A stretch of 18,839 nt of DNA, taken from NCBI GenBank assembly GCA_021106775.1, contig JAIOTL010000007.1, positions 1 through 18,839 of the forward strand, read 5' to 3'. Positions 1 to 8,771 of this stretch are shown here, piece after piece; position 1 is the first letter of the stretch; each line of letters starts with the position of its first letter. This DNA is from Planctomycetota bacterium. Its GTDB lineage: Bacteria; Planctomycetota; UBA8742; SKZP01; JAIOTL01. The notes beneath the pieces were generated by a model, which searched no databases, was not told where the DNA came from, and saw only the letters and a list, made by a program, of their open reading frames with translations. The translations under genes and the position numbers were made by a program.

Positions 1-669
1 GGCGATAAAGAGAGAGTTCAGGTTGAAACTGAATTCGGCACGGTGAAACTAGTAAAATCGGAGAAGTACATTTTTTGTCAAAGGCATGGATTGGATAAAG
101 CGGATTATGTTCCACCGCATAGCATAAATCATCAGGCGAATCTGAAAGCTCTGGCATCATTCAATCCTACGGCAATTGTTGGATTTACTTCTGTTGGCTC
201 GCTCAAAGTTGAACTTACTCCGGGCACAGTGATGATTCCTGACGATTATTTCTCGCCTTTTGTGAACAAAACTTTCTTCGATAAGTTGAATCCTCGTGCA
301 ATTACTCCTGGTTTCGACGATAAATTACAGAATTGGCTTTCGGATTTGCTCAAAAACAACGATATTGAGCATGTAAACTCGGGTTCTTACGCACTTATGC
401 AAGGTCCGAGGTTTGAAACCTGTTCGGAGATAAAGTTTCTCCGGCAATATGCTGAGGTTGTTGGAATGACGGCAGCTCACGAGGCAACGCTTGCGAAAGA
501 GCTTGATATTCCTTATGCGTTGATATCGATGATTGACAATTATGCGAATGGAGTTGCGGATAAACCGTTGTCCTTTGCGGATTTTGAAAAAGGTGTTGCT
601 GAGAATTTCACAAAGGTTATGATGATATTTAATCTAATTATCAAGAATTTTTGTGCATATGTTCAATAA
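1..669 (+). CDS. S-methyl-5'-thioadenosine phosphorylase / purine nucleoside phosphorylase family (5' end cut off)
   Basis: Cytosolic phosphorolysis enzyme of MTA or purine nucleoside salvage (PNP_UDP superfamily, trimeric MTAP/PNP group). The frame is open from base 1, so the gene begins upstream. A GTG at 43 is in frame but lies inside the conserved region and is not the start. 222 residues are visible against the usual 250-290, so the N-terminal GG phosphate loop is outside. Family landmarks are the RHG motif after the first strands, the SVGSL turn followed by TPG, the GPRFET motif, then GMTAAHEATLAKE. The last segment that contacts the purine reads ISMIDNYANG. Relative to the human MTAP ATDYD stretch, the first Asp is kept and the second is not, so adenine (MTA) versus hypoxanthine (MTI/inosine) preference cannot be settled by eye. 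The 3' end overlaps the convergent gene by 29 bases, and no terminator is visible between them. Confidence 0.88.
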   Translation, partial: GDKERVQVETEFGTVKLVKSEKYIFCQRHGLDKADYVPPHSINHQANLKALASFNPTAIVGFTSVGSLKVELTPGTVMIPDDYFSPFVNKTFFDKLNPRAITPGFDDKLQNWLSDLLKNNDIEHVNSGSYALMQGPRFETCSEIKFLRQYAEVVGMTAAHEATLAKELDIPYALISMIDNYANGVADKPLSFADFEKGVAENFTKVMMIFNLIIKNFCAYVQ

Positions 670-1285
670 ATTTGATGAAGATTTTTTCGTTTTTGATGTT
701 ATTGAATTCTTCTGCTTTTTTCGCGCGTTCGATGAGGAATTTCGGCGGATTCTTGATTTTACTCAGCCACATTAACGCTTGCTTGTTTTTACCGAGTTTG
801 GCGGATGAAATTGCGCAATTGTACTGAGATTCATCGAAATCGGGAGCGATTTCTGCAGAGGTTTCAAAATTCGCTAGTGCATCCTCATATTTCTCATTCT
901 GATAACATGCAACGCCAAGGTAGAAATGCGTCATCGCTTCGACATCGGTCAATCTGATGCCAAGTGCCATCTTTTTCCAGCGTTCGATTTTGGGATTATC
1001 CTTATAATACTGCAAGAAATCGGTGAAATATCGGATAGAATCGTCGTATTTCCGAAATTTCAACGCTTTCATACCCCAGATGAATAATGTGAACCTTCTG
1101 CGTGAATATGCTTTGAGTCCGTACGCAAGTACTGCAACGAAGAATAATGCAATCGCAATGGGAAAGAATATTTCATAGTCGATTTCTTGTGATTTAAGAA
1201 GCAAAATCACTGCAGCAGCGAGCAAAATTACGACGATTGCAGTTTTTACCGGAAATCTTACTTTTTGTGCCATTGGAGAATCCAT
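641..1285 (-). CDS. membrane-anchored TPR-repeat protein
   Basis: From the ATG at 1285 the protein is about 214 residues. Two hydrophobic segments lie near the N terminus (around VKTAIVVILLAAAVILLL and YEIFFPIAIALFFVAVLAYGL), followed by an Arg-rich junction (YSRRR). The rest is a soluble domain with TPR-like helical pairs: FRKYDDSIRYFTDFLQYY, then FYLGVACYQNEKYEDALANFETSAEIAPDF, then NCAISSAKLGKNKQALMWL. TPRs usually mediate protein-protein contacts; the partner is unknown. The frame is open further up to a GTG at 1312. I prefer ATG 1285 or ATG 1273, but neither has a clear Shine-Dalgarno sequence, so the start is uncertain. It is the last gene of the leftward block and its 3' end overlaps the convergent phosphorylase gene. 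Confidence 0.75.
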   Translation of the reverse strand: MDSPMAQKVRFPVKTAIVVILLAAAVILLLKSQEIDYEIFFPIAIALFFVAVLAYGLKAYSRRRFTLFIWGMKALKFRKYDDSIRYFTDFLQYYKDNPKIERWKKMALGIRLTDVEAMTHFYLGVACYQNEKYEDALANFETSAEIAPDFDESQYNCAISSAKLGKNKQALMWLSKIKNPPKFLIERAKKAEEFNNIKNEKIFIKFIEHMHKNS

Positions 1286-1503
1286 GAAAAAGGAAAAGAC
1301 ATAATACAACACTAGGTTGTGTTTGAAAAATAGTTATAAGTGTATTTCATCAGATTTTTGTAAGGTTCGGAATTTATGATTGAAAAACAACGCAGGTGAA
1401 GCCAACGCTTTATTGAGGATGTTTTGATTGAAGAAATTTGAAAATTGTATAAAGCTGGAAAAATACACAGAAGTAGTTTTCAAACACAGCTTAATATTAA
1501 ACA

Positions 1504-2772
1504 TCAATACTTTGCTTTTACGCAGATTGCAAACATCCAAGCATCAGCATTATTTGGGACGATTTCTGTATCAAAAAGGTAACCTGCCTTGAAATCAACG
1601 ATGAATCGACTGCTAAAGTTCATACGGTAAACGGTGTCGATTTCGTTTCCGGGTTTCGGTCCCGAACCGCTGTAAATTCTATCATAATATGCTGCGATGA
1701 TGAGCAAACGAGAACTATATGAAAACCGGAAACCTGAAACTACCTTAATTGCCGTATAATTTCTGTTTAATCCGATGCCGATGTTTGCGTCGTCAAGAAT
1801 CATTGTTGTGCTTAGTGATGCTGTGTTGAAATAGTTTTCGTTTGTAACACTGGCAGGATTATTTCCGTCGAGATACCAGAACGAGAAATCGAAGAAATAT
1901 ATTTTGTTTAAGGTTATGTATTTGAGACCAACGTAATAAGCTCTTGATGAAACGTCTGCACCAGCATGGAAAACTCCGAAGGCGTATGTGGAGAATTCAG
2001 AATCAATTGCGAGTTTTGAGCCGACCCAGTACGATTGGAAGTGATTTCCGCGCTGTTGCCAGCTTGAGATTCCTGAGATGTAGGTTGAGAAAGGACTCGG
2101 AGAATACTCTGCATCGACGAAGGAAAACTGAATGTCATTATTGTAATCATCAACATCTTTATGCATGAAAAACCAACCGCCGCGGAGTTGAAATCCTTTG
2201 CCCGTGCTGTATTTGCCGGATATTCCCGCTGGAAAGAACTCGGTTTCAAGGTTTTCACCGATTCTGCCGTATTCAGTGTCCATAAAAAGCTGACCGTGTC
2301 CATCAAACCAGTTTTCAACGGACGTATCAAGACCGATTTTAATGTGCATCAATCCTGCTCTGACTTCCACTCCTGCCATAAAAATCCGGTCAAGTGCGAA
2401 AAAAGCTTCATCGAATGTCATATTTATTGAGCTGTCTGCACCCAGAATCGACCCTTTCGCCCTAACGATACCGTCCCCGAAAGTTTTGCCTGTCGTTGTT
2501 TTTGCATTTTTCATCGAGAAATATATTCCAGTGTATTCAGAAAAACGAACGTCAAGGGAGAGTTCTATCAGTCCGACAAGGTAATAATTCCATTCATCGT
2601 CAGCATCAAGCGATGTGAAAAACGGGTCAACCGCGACACCATGAAATTCCGCTTCCCCAGAGACAACAATTTCTACATCGTCCCATTGCGTTCGAATATC
2701 AGCGCGCAATACGCTTGTGAAAATAAGCAGAATTATTGTCGAAATCAGCCATGTTTCAGATTTTAGTTGCAT
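1504..2772 (-). CDS. outer-membrane beta-barrel (porin-like) protein
   Basis: A 422-residue protein with a clear signal peptide: a short Lys-containing start, the core STIILLIFTSV, and a likely cut after VLRA. The mature part has no long hydrophobic helix. It alternates short amphipathic, aromatic-rich strands with turns (for example STYAFGVFHAGAD, AYYVGLKYITLNKIYFFDFSFWYLDG, RLLIIAAYYDRIY) and ends in an aromatic residue (KAKY), as many barrels recognised by the BAM complex do. The strand pattern and size resemble alginate-export/carbohydrate-type porins, but I see no residue-level match, so substrate is unknown. The ATG at 2772 is preceded by a weak GGA. About 200 bases containing a palindromic repeat separate it from ispD, so it may have its own promoter. 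Confidence 0.72.
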   Translation of the reverse strand: MQLKSETWLISTIILLIFTSVLRADIRTQWDDVEIVVSGEAEFHGVAVDPFFTSLDADDEWNYYLVGLIELSLDVRFSEYTGIYFSMKNAKTTTGKTFGDGIVRAKGSILGADSSINMTFDEAFFALDRIFMAGVEVRAGLMHIKIGLDTSVENWFDGHGQLFMDTEYGRIGENLETEFFPAGISGKYSTGKGFQLRGGWFFMHKDVDDYNNDIQFSFVDAEYSPSPFSTYISGISSWQQRGNHFQSYWVGSKLAIDSEFSTYAFGVFHAGADVSSRAYYVGLKYITLNKIYFFDFSFWYLDGNNPASVTNENYFNTASLSTTMILDDANIGIGLNRNYTAIKVVSGFRFSYSSRLLIIAAYYDRIYSGSGPKPGNEIDTVYRMNFSSRFIVDFKAGYLFDTEIVPNNADAWMFAICVKAKY

Positions 2773-2924
2773 ATTTTTTTCCGTAAATCAGCGAATTTTT
2801 AGGAAGAGGAAAATTATCAAGTTTATTGTTACTGCTTCTGTTGCGAAACCATGCAGGTAAACCGCTTTTTCTTGCGTATCCTGTTTTTGTCCACAGAACC
2901 AGTCGGTTTCAACCATTTGTACCG

Positions 2925-3002
2925 TGTCATTCTGAGGGAGCATAGCGACCGAAGAATCCAGGTTTTCGTTTGCTAGGATTCTTCGCTGTGCTCAGAATGA
3001 CA
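2925..3002. repeat. imperfect inverted repeat (TGTCATTCTGAG family)
   Basis: The left arm (2925-2962) begins TGTCATTCTGAG and ends GAAGAATCCAGG. The right arm (2973-3002) is its imperfect complement, beginning CTAGGATTCTTCG and ending CTCAGAATGACA. The spacer is 10 bases. A second, longer copy of the same family lies at 11528-11730. Elements of this kind are widely dispersed in many bacterial genomes (general knowledge). Here the right arm lies inside the ispD reading frame and supplies its last nine codons and stop. The strong stem could also end transcription of the ispD operon, though no T-run follows it on the minus strand. Confidence 0.8.
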
Positions 3003-3737
3003 GGTTCGGTATTCCCTCGAAAACAATATGGCTCTTGCAAGAATCATATCCTCGGGTTTCGTAATCTTGATATTTGTATAACTTCCCTCCACAATTTTAA
3101 CTTTATAATTCATAAGCTCAACAAGCATTGCGTCGTCAGTAACCGCTGGTTCCTCGAGTTTTCTCCAATTTTCGATAGCTTTTTCAAAAACTTCACGTTT
3201 GAAAACCTGAGGAGTTTGAGCTGCGTATAAATACTGACGATTCAGCGTTTGTTCAATCAGTAAATTATCGTTAGTCTTTTTTAGCGTGTCTTTTACTGAC
3301 ACCGCAACAATTGCTGCTCCAGTGTTTTTAGCCTCCATAATCGTCTGCACAATTGAGTTTTTCTCGATAAACGGACGGACAGCATCGTGAATGAGAACAA
3401 TATCAATGCTCTTAGTGAGACTGTTAAACCCGTTAATAACAGAGTATACTCGCTCGCTGCCCCCGATAACAAATTTCAGTTTTTTATACTCGCTGAAATA
3501 TTTGCTGACCTCATTACGCACAAATTCAATATCATTTTCAGGAAGCACAATAACGATTTCCGAAATTTCTTCAATATTGATGAATTTCGCGAGTGTGTGA
3601 ATGATAATAGGCTTACCATCAAGGTTTACGTACTGTTTCCTCTGCTTCGAGTTAAATCTGCTGCCTGAGCCACCAGCAACAAGCACCAATCCTGCTGAGT
3701 ACATTTGCTGCTTTTCATTGTTCATATCAGGGGTCAT
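2973..3737 (-). CDS. ispD: 2-C-methyl-D-erythritol 4-phosphate cytidylyltransferase
   Basis: Third step of the MEP isoprenoid pathway: CTP plus MEP gives CDP-ME and pyrophosphate, in the cytosol. Landmarks are the nucleotide loop VLVAGGSGSRF (residues 17-28) with Arg27, RKQY with Lys34 (equivalents of E. coli Arg20 and Lys27), IGGSERVYSV, HDAVRPF, AAQTPQVF, VTDDA and the C-terminal EGSYTNIKITKPEDM with the conserved Lys. All key residues are present, so it should be active. The ATG at 3737 has GGAG seven bases upstream and lies 3 bases after the stop of the propeller gene, so the two are probably cotranscribed. Length is 254 against about 230-240. The excess is a short N-terminal extension and a tail, CHSEHSEES plus the stop codon, that is encoded by the palindromic repeat at 2925-3002. 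No ispF is adjacent. Confidence 0.95.
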   Translation of the reverse strand: MTPDMNNEKQQMYSAGLVLVAGGSGSRFNSKQRKQYVNLDGKPIIIHTLAKFINIEEISEIVIVLPENDIEFVRNEVSKYFSEYKKLKFVIGGSERVYSVINGFNSLTKSIDIVLIHDAVRPFIEKNSIVQTIMEAKNTGAAIVAVSVKDTLKKTNDNLLIEQTLNRQYLYAAQTPQVFKREVFEKAIENWRKLEEPAVTDDAMLVELMNYKVKIVEGSYTNIKITKPEDMILARAILFSREYRTCHSEHSEES

Positions 3738-3740
3738 GTT

Positions 3741-6071
3741 TTACTCCACGGGAATCAATACAAGCATATCGAAAGAAACCGACACAAGATATTGTTTCTT
3801 ACTGGTTTTGTAAAGATATAAATCACCACCCATTGATGTATTCGACGATGTGGGTGTGCCTTGCAGATTCTTCCATTTGAGCATTTCGTTCATGCGTTTA
3901 CCTGATTTGGAGTCGAATTTGATAATTCCTTTTCTGGTTGGAATGTACAGATATTTGCTTCCGAGAACTCCTCGACCGGTTGTTTTTTCAATCATGCCGA
4001 ATATATTGAACGGTACGGTTTTATACGAGAAAAGCTCATAATTCTGTGCGGATTCTGAATTCGGGTCGTGGTCAAGTTTGAGATTTAAGCCATAGCATCT
4101 TTTTTTGCCCTGAATATGTAGCGTATCGTTGGAAACACCGAGTATGTATAGATAATCGTCAACTGGTTCAGTGCCATAGGGGAATTCTCGGACAAGCTCA
4201 CCGGATTGTGCATTGATAACGTACATTTTCCGTGAATCAATTGGTGTAATATAAACAAAACCCTTGTGAACGATAATTGGATTGTATTGCCAATGTGTTC
4301 CTTGAAGCGGCTGATAATTGCTGCCCCAACCCCATGACCTTTGTGAATCGGGTGAAGAAATATTTTTTGGTCGCATATATCTGTTAATGTATTTGATATT
4401 TCCCGTTGATGTGTCCAAACATGCAAAAATCCCTGCATTTGTCAGGACATAGAGAAATCCTGAATAATATTTTAGTGTGAACGGAGGCATCGACCTGTTT
4501 TCGCGATAACCACCCCAACTCGCTTTCAATTCAGTTGCAATTTTCGTCTTCCAGAGCAGACTTCCACCGGTTTTATCATCAGGTGTGGCATCGAAACTCA
4601 TAATGTAATAAATTGCTTCCTGGTCGTCGGGATAAATCCCCGCAGCATATAACCTGTTGTCATTGAGTACGAAAGAATTGTCAATGCCGACTTCGGATAG
4701 GAATTGTATCGGAATATCATTGAATTTCTCAAGGTCAAGCTCTTCTGCTTGTCCAGGTACCCACCAGACCACCTTGTTGTTATCCTCAAGGTCAATGCAC
4801 GTAAGAACTTTTCCACGTGCGGTTTGATAACTTGGGTAATAGTAATAATTGTTTGATTTTTCCTCGCCTTTGTCAAATACACCATAAGCATATCTGCCAG
4901 TAACAACAATGCTGTTTTTATAGACATCCTTACCAGAAAACTTATTACGCGGAAAGTAAATTGATTCTGGATACTTGATTTTAGAAATAGTTTTGGATAT
5001 TTCGTTGTTTTCAAACTTGATTTGCTGAACAGTATCATCATTTGCAACAATAATCTTGTCTTTGCTGAAGGCAGGTATCATCATGTTTACAGGTTCATTC
5101 GGATCGTTACCGCTACCAAAGCCTCTAATAATAGTTTTTCTCCGAAAATTCGAACGAGAATTACTGCCAGAATCGTTCGGAGTTGAGATATTAACAGTGC
5201 TGCCCGTGAATTTCTCGAAATCGAATTGCAAATCAGAATTTTTTAAATCACTTCCCCACCTGAGTATTGTATCTGTGTTTTTCAGGTTGTTGAGAATGAG
5301 TTTTCTTAGTTTTTCGACGGTTAAAAGCTCGGTAACATCGTTGTAAACCGTGCTGTTGATTGTAATTGATAATCCTTTGTAATGAGAACTTGCTGAGCGT
5401 TTAAAATTCTCGAATTTATAAAAATCGCCTGAGCCGACATAACTTGAAGCAAGATATAAAATATTTAGCGAGTTTTCGCTGAATTCATCATTCCAATAAT
5501 CGAAAAGTTTTTCGAGATAATACGCGCAGAGAGCGAAATCAGCAGATTCGAATGCAAGTCTACCGGCATGAAACAGGTATTCGTAACCATTCTCAGCGAG
5601 GAAGTAATTTTCAGCGATTTGTTGAATAGCCCTTTTATTTCGAGTTCGAATCGCATCCGTGAACAATATATCGGATTTACCCGAAATCAGCCTTTGATAA
5701 CGCTTTCGAACTTCAATTGGCAATTCAGCGATTTGCCCGAGAACGAATCCTTTGACAGTTAAATATCTACCGAAAAGTGTCTTTTTATCATATATGTCTT
5801 TGTACAAATTTGCCTGGTAAAAAACGTGGTGATTGGCGTTCTCAGCATCTTGTTCATTGGTTTCGATTTTATCAAGCTTGTTCAACAGATTGATGTACAC
5901 AGTGAGTGCCTCGTCGTATCGCTCTTCAAGTTCAAATGAAAGTGCCTGCTCAAGCTTGTTTGCGAAAAGACTTTCTTCGGTTATATAAATATCGCTGTTA
6001 AAGATATCTTCACTGTTTGTGATAGCACTGGTGAAAAGCAGAAAAAGTGCCAGCAAAATGATTCGACGCAT
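3741..6071 (-). CDS. secreted TPR plus PQQ-type beta-propeller protein
   Basis: About 776 residues with a signal peptide (RRIILLALFLLFTSAITNS), so exported to the periplasm or cell surface. Residues about 25-240 are helical with TPR-like units (LEQALSFELEERYDEALTVYINLL; AFESADFALCAYYLEKLFDYW). From about 320 to the end there are repeated blades of the PQQ/BamB type: KVLTCIDLEDNNKVVWW, GFLYVLTNAGIFACLDTSTGNI, FVYITPIDSRKMYVINAQSG, YLYIPTRKGIIKFDSKSG. No catalytic residues of quinoprotein dehydrogenases are evident, so a scaffold or binding role like BamB is more likely (inference). ATG 6071 is chosen because GGAG lies eight bases upstream. The ATG two codons earlier (6077) is only two bases from that site. 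A TATAAT lies at 6103-6108 on the minus strand without a good -35. ispD follows after 3 bases. Confidence 0.8.
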   Translation of the reverse strand: MRRIILLALFLLFTSAITNSEDIFNSDIYITEESLFANKLEQALSFELEERYDEALTVYINLLNKLDKIETNEQDAENANHHVFYQANLYKDIYDKKTLFGRYLTVKGFVLGQIAELPIEVRKRYQRLISGKSDILFTDAIRTRNKRAIQQIAENYFLAENGYEYLFHAGRLAFESADFALCAYYLEKLFDYWNDEFSENSLNILYLASSYVGSGDFYKFENFKRSASSHYKGLSITINSTVYNDVTELLTVEKLRKLILNNLKNTDTILRWGSDLKNSDLQFDFEKFTGSTVNISTPNDSGSNSRSNFRRKTIIRGFGSGNDPNEPVNMMIPAFSKDKIIVANDDTVQQIKFENNEISKTISKIKYPESIYFPRNKFSGKDVYKNSIVVTGRYAYGVFDKGEEKSNNYYYYPSYQTARGKVLTCIDLEDNNKVVWWVPGQAEELDLEKFNDIPIQFLSEVGIDNSFVLNDNRLYAAGIYPDDQEAIYYIMSFDATPDDKTGGSLLWKTKIATELKASWGGYRENRSMPPFTLKYYSGFLYVLTNAGIFACLDTSTGNIKYINRYMRPKNISSPDSQRSWGWGSNYQPLQGTHWQYNPIIVHKGFVYITPIDSRKMYVINAQSGELVREFPYGTEPVDDYLYILGVSNDTLHIQGKKRCYGLNLKLDHDPNSESAQNYELFSYKTVPFNIFGMIEKTTGRGVLGSKYLYIPTRKGIIKFDSKSGKRMNEMLKWKNLQGTPTSSNTSMGGDLYLYKTSKKQYLVSVSFDMLVLIPVE

Positions 6072-6192
6072 TATCATCTCTCCAGTATTTCTTAGACATA
6101 TTATTATACGTTATTGACTGAAAGCTTGGTGATACTTTTCAGGCTTTTTGTGAATAATGATATTGCGGATTTAGGTAGTGTTCAAACTCAAC

Positions 6193-6474
6193 CTATGGTT
6201 CGATTTTTTTAATCTGGTCTTGCAAGGAATTCAGCACTTCTTCCTGATTTCCACCTTCCTTGAGCATTTGCAGGAATATACCTCGCACATTTTCATCGGT
6301 AAAGATGCTGTCTGTGAACAATCTATAGAATGCGGTTGAGTTTAAGTATTTTCCTGATTCAGGCGGAACAGCGTAGAACAGGTCTTCGTATTGTTCGCGT
6401 GTAAGCGTTAATGAATTCGCACTGCCAACAAGTTGAAAATTATTGGAGTCAATTTTTTTCAGTTCGATCATCAT
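6193..6474 (-). CDS. small protein of unknown function (93 aa)
   Basis: Not recognised. It is an acidic, soluble-looking protein without a signal peptide or membrane segment. It starts with short strands (IELKKIDSNNFQLVGS) and then looks helical to the end (LTREQYEDLFYAV, FYRLFTDSIF, NVRGIFLQMLKEGG, EEVLNSLQDQIKKIE). A strong ribosome site, AAAGGAG, sits just upstream of two adjacent ATG codons (6474 and 6471). The second has the better spacing, giving 92 residues. This signal supports it as a real gene. It is the first gene of the leftward block, 121 bases upstream of the propeller gene. A regulatory or adaptor role is possible but not shown. Confidence 0.68.
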   Translation of the reverse strand: MMIELKKIDSNNFQLVGSANSLTLTREQYEDLFYAVPPESGKYLNSTAFYRLFTDSIFTDENVRGIFLQMLKEGGNQEEVLNSLQDQIKKIEP

Positions 6475-6606
6475 TCACTCCTTTGAAGCATTTTTAATTT
6501 AACTAAATTTTACATTTTCTAAGCGAAAAAGACAGCTAAGAATCAGTACAAATGTAATTATTGAAATTTTTTCAGGAGTGAGCGAAGAAATCCTTTGAAA
6601 GAAGTG

Positions 6607-6635
6607 TTTTCAAAAGTGACTTTGGTGAGTATAAT
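6607..6635 (+). promoter_or_regulatory. possible sigma70-type promoter
   Basis: TTTTCA (6607-6612), a 17-base spacer and a perfect TATAAT (6630-6635) lie about 25-50 bases before the possible starts of the large plus-strand gene. The -35 box matches the consensus at four of six positions. It sits in the divergent spacer between the 93-residue gene and the 686-codon frame. Support is motif only. Confidence 0.35.
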
Positions 6636-6661
6636 TGCTTGTGTTGTAAAGAAAAGCATTG

Positions 6662-8719
6662 ATGATGCATAGGAGAAACACATTGGGTGATACGTTATTG
6701 TGCCATCGAGTAAGATTATCGCTACTACATGGAAAAAAGGGTGGAATTCTGTCGAATTTGCTGATTCTGTTTTTCTTCGTCGCAGCTGTTGGTTTGCCGT
6801 TTGTAATGTTTGTTTTTATCGGAGATGATGCGGAAACAAAGTCGGGAGACAGCATATTGCGCAAGGTTAATAAGCCGCGTAAACTCAGCAAGCTCGAATC
6901 CGAAGCGTCGAAGAAAAAAGGTAAACCCGCGGTCGAAGGTGCATCGAGTATCGAAGATTCAACGGACACCGCAATCAGCGAGAATCTGAAATTGGCTGGC
7001 ATCTTGAAAAAGCACTGTCAATCAATCGAAAATACCGCAAAAAACCTTCAAAATTCGATAATTTCAATCGATGATGACCAGAAATATGCGGAAATCTTTA
7101 GCCAGTACAAAAAAATTCAAATGCTAAAAACATTGTGCAACGTTGAAAAACTCGGCACACACCTCGACGAAAATCTTAGTGAAAATCTAGAAAAATATTC
7201 GCAAATCCTTGGTGATTACCTTTCAGACTATAAGAAAAAGTTTGTTTTGGAAAAAGTCGATAAAATCGTTGCCAGGCTCGCATATGACGAAGCACTTGAA
7301 TACCTTAAGGATGTGATGGAAGGCAAGCTGCACTACGACATGCCCAAGATTTTCATCGAGAATAAACACAGCGGAGTTGCAGGTATAAGCCGAAAAGACC
7401 GTGAGCTAGAAAAATATTGGTTTGAGAACGAACAAGTAATCAACTCGGAGAAAGAATTCAAGACTGACGAAACATATTTTAATTTTCTACGGTTCATATC
7501 CAGCGTAAACGTTCACGATTCAATAGGTATCGATTATGAAGATGCGTTCAGCATTCTCGAAAAACTCGACAAAATCAATTCTGATTTCACAGAGAAATAT
7601 TCTTTTGCTCCTGAGGTGAAACCTGTATTAGATGAGATAAAATCGTGCATAAAGGATATGACAACAATAATTATCAGCAGCATTTCGTGCTGGCTGAATG
7701 AGCTTAATGACAATAACAACGAGCAAGAGTTTAAAAAACCAGTATTGTTGGATTTTATTTCAAAGGTGAAAAAGAAGTTCGATATTGTTGAAAAATATGA
7801 AGCGGAAAAAGCTCTGAAACTATGGGACTCACTAATTGCGATTCTGCAAGCAACGGATGAAGCAAAACATGAAGTTAACCTTAAATATGAAGAACTCGAA
7901 AATATGCTGACGCTTCTGAAGTCCGAAATTACAGACTTCGTTGACAACTCGATTGTCCTTGATTCCGATGACATAAAGATAATGGAATCACGTTTAACAA
8001 AGATTCTCGATAAAACTCTCATGGCAGCATGGATAACAGATAATTATATCCCGGAAAAATCTGGTGAAATCGACAATCTCATGGAAATGCTTGAAAGCAA
8101 AATCTTCAGGATGCTCTATGACAGCATGAATTCACAGAAATTCAATGACAGCAAGTTTCAGAAAGAATGGACAGCATGGAATATCATTTTTAAATTAATC
8201 TGGAAGCCTGGCGAAAGCAGGTTCGGCACGAATATCGACAAAATGATGAAAAGTAAGAATATCACAATTTCTGATGGACATTATGCGGATGCATGCCTAA
8301 TTTTGGAGTCAATAATTGCTTCGGGAAACGGTGATGCGGACAATTCGACACAGAATGATGCATTCTATGAATCAAGCATATACAATGCTGTTGGGCATTG
8401 TTTCTTGCTGGCATATGACCTGTTTAAGCTCATCAAAGATAATGCCAACAGCACGAACGGCAATCTTTCGCATGAATTAACCTTCACAATGGAAAAACTG
8501 ACAAAGATTCTGCGATTCAACGTGCTGAGAATCTGCAAACAACGTATCACCCTCGAAGGTACGATATTAAAGACTCTGCTTAAACAATCTATCGAAAAAC
8601 TTGAAGATATTTACGATTTTCTGGGTAATAATTCGTCATTAAACAAGGTAGAATTTTATAAATTCGGAAGTGAACGAAAATTGCTGAGAAGATTCGGGAA
8701 AACACTTGTGATTGAATAA
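6662..8719 (+). CDS. large membrane-anchored helical protein, unrecognised
   Basis: About 685 residues, no family recognised. Near the N terminus a basic stretch (LHGKKGG) is followed by one long hydrophobic helix (ILSNLLILFFFVAAVGLPFVMFVFI). A Lys/Ser-rich linker (VNKPRKLSKLESEASKKKGKP) then leads into about 600 residues of charged, almost purely alpha-helical sequence with coiled-coil-like stretches (KKFDIVEKYEAEKALKLWDSL, VNLKYEELENMLTLLKSEI). The likely topology is a single anchor with the large domain on the outer side (inference). The start is uncertain. ATG 6662 and ATG 6665 follow a weak purine run, while AGGAGA at 6671-6676 is well placed for a TTG start at 6683. The gene is divergent from the leftward block, and a MITE-like element follows its stop. 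Codon and amino acid use resemble its neighbours. Confidence 0.7.
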   Translation: MMHRRNTLGDTLLCHRVRLSLLHGKKGGILSNLLILFFFVAAVGLPFVMFVFIGDDAETKSGDSILRKVNKPRKLSKLESEASKKKGKPAVEGASSIEDSTDTAISENLKLAGILKKHCQSIENTAKNLQNSIISIDDDQKYAEIFSQYKKIQMLKTLCNVEKLGTHLDENLSENLEKYSQILGDYLSDYKKKFVLEKVDKIVARLAYDEALEYLKDVMEGKLHYDMPKIFIENKHSGVAGISRKDRELEKYWFENEQVINSEKEFKTDETYFNFLRFISSVNVHDSIGIDYEDAFSILEKLDKINSDFTEKYSFAPEVKPVLDEIKSCIKDMTTIIISSISCWLNELNDNNNEQEFKKPVLLDFISKVKKKFDIVEKYEAEKALKLWDSLIAILQATDEAKHEVNLKYEELENMLTLLKSEITDFVDNSIVLDSDDIKIMESRLTKILDKTLMAAWITDNYIPEKSGEIDNLMEMLESKIFRMLYDSMNSQKFNDSKFQKEWTAWNIIFKLIWKPGESRFGTNIDKMMKSKNITISDGHYADACLILESIIASGNGDADNSTQNDAFYESSIYNAVGHCFLLAYDLFKLIKDNANSTNGNLSHELTFTMEKLTKILRFNVLRICKQRITLEGTILKTLLKQSIEKLEDIYDFLGNNSSLNKVEFYKFGSERKLLRRFGKTLVIE

Positions 8720-8771
8720 TTGACCGAGTTAAGTGTGTTGCTAACTGTCTGAGCTTCGATTATATTAAATA

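Noticed and set aside
1334..1540. Reverse open frame of 68 codons between the barrel gene and the TPR gene
   Set aside because: It overlaps the end of the barrel gene in another frame and shows no family features. I treat it as spacer.
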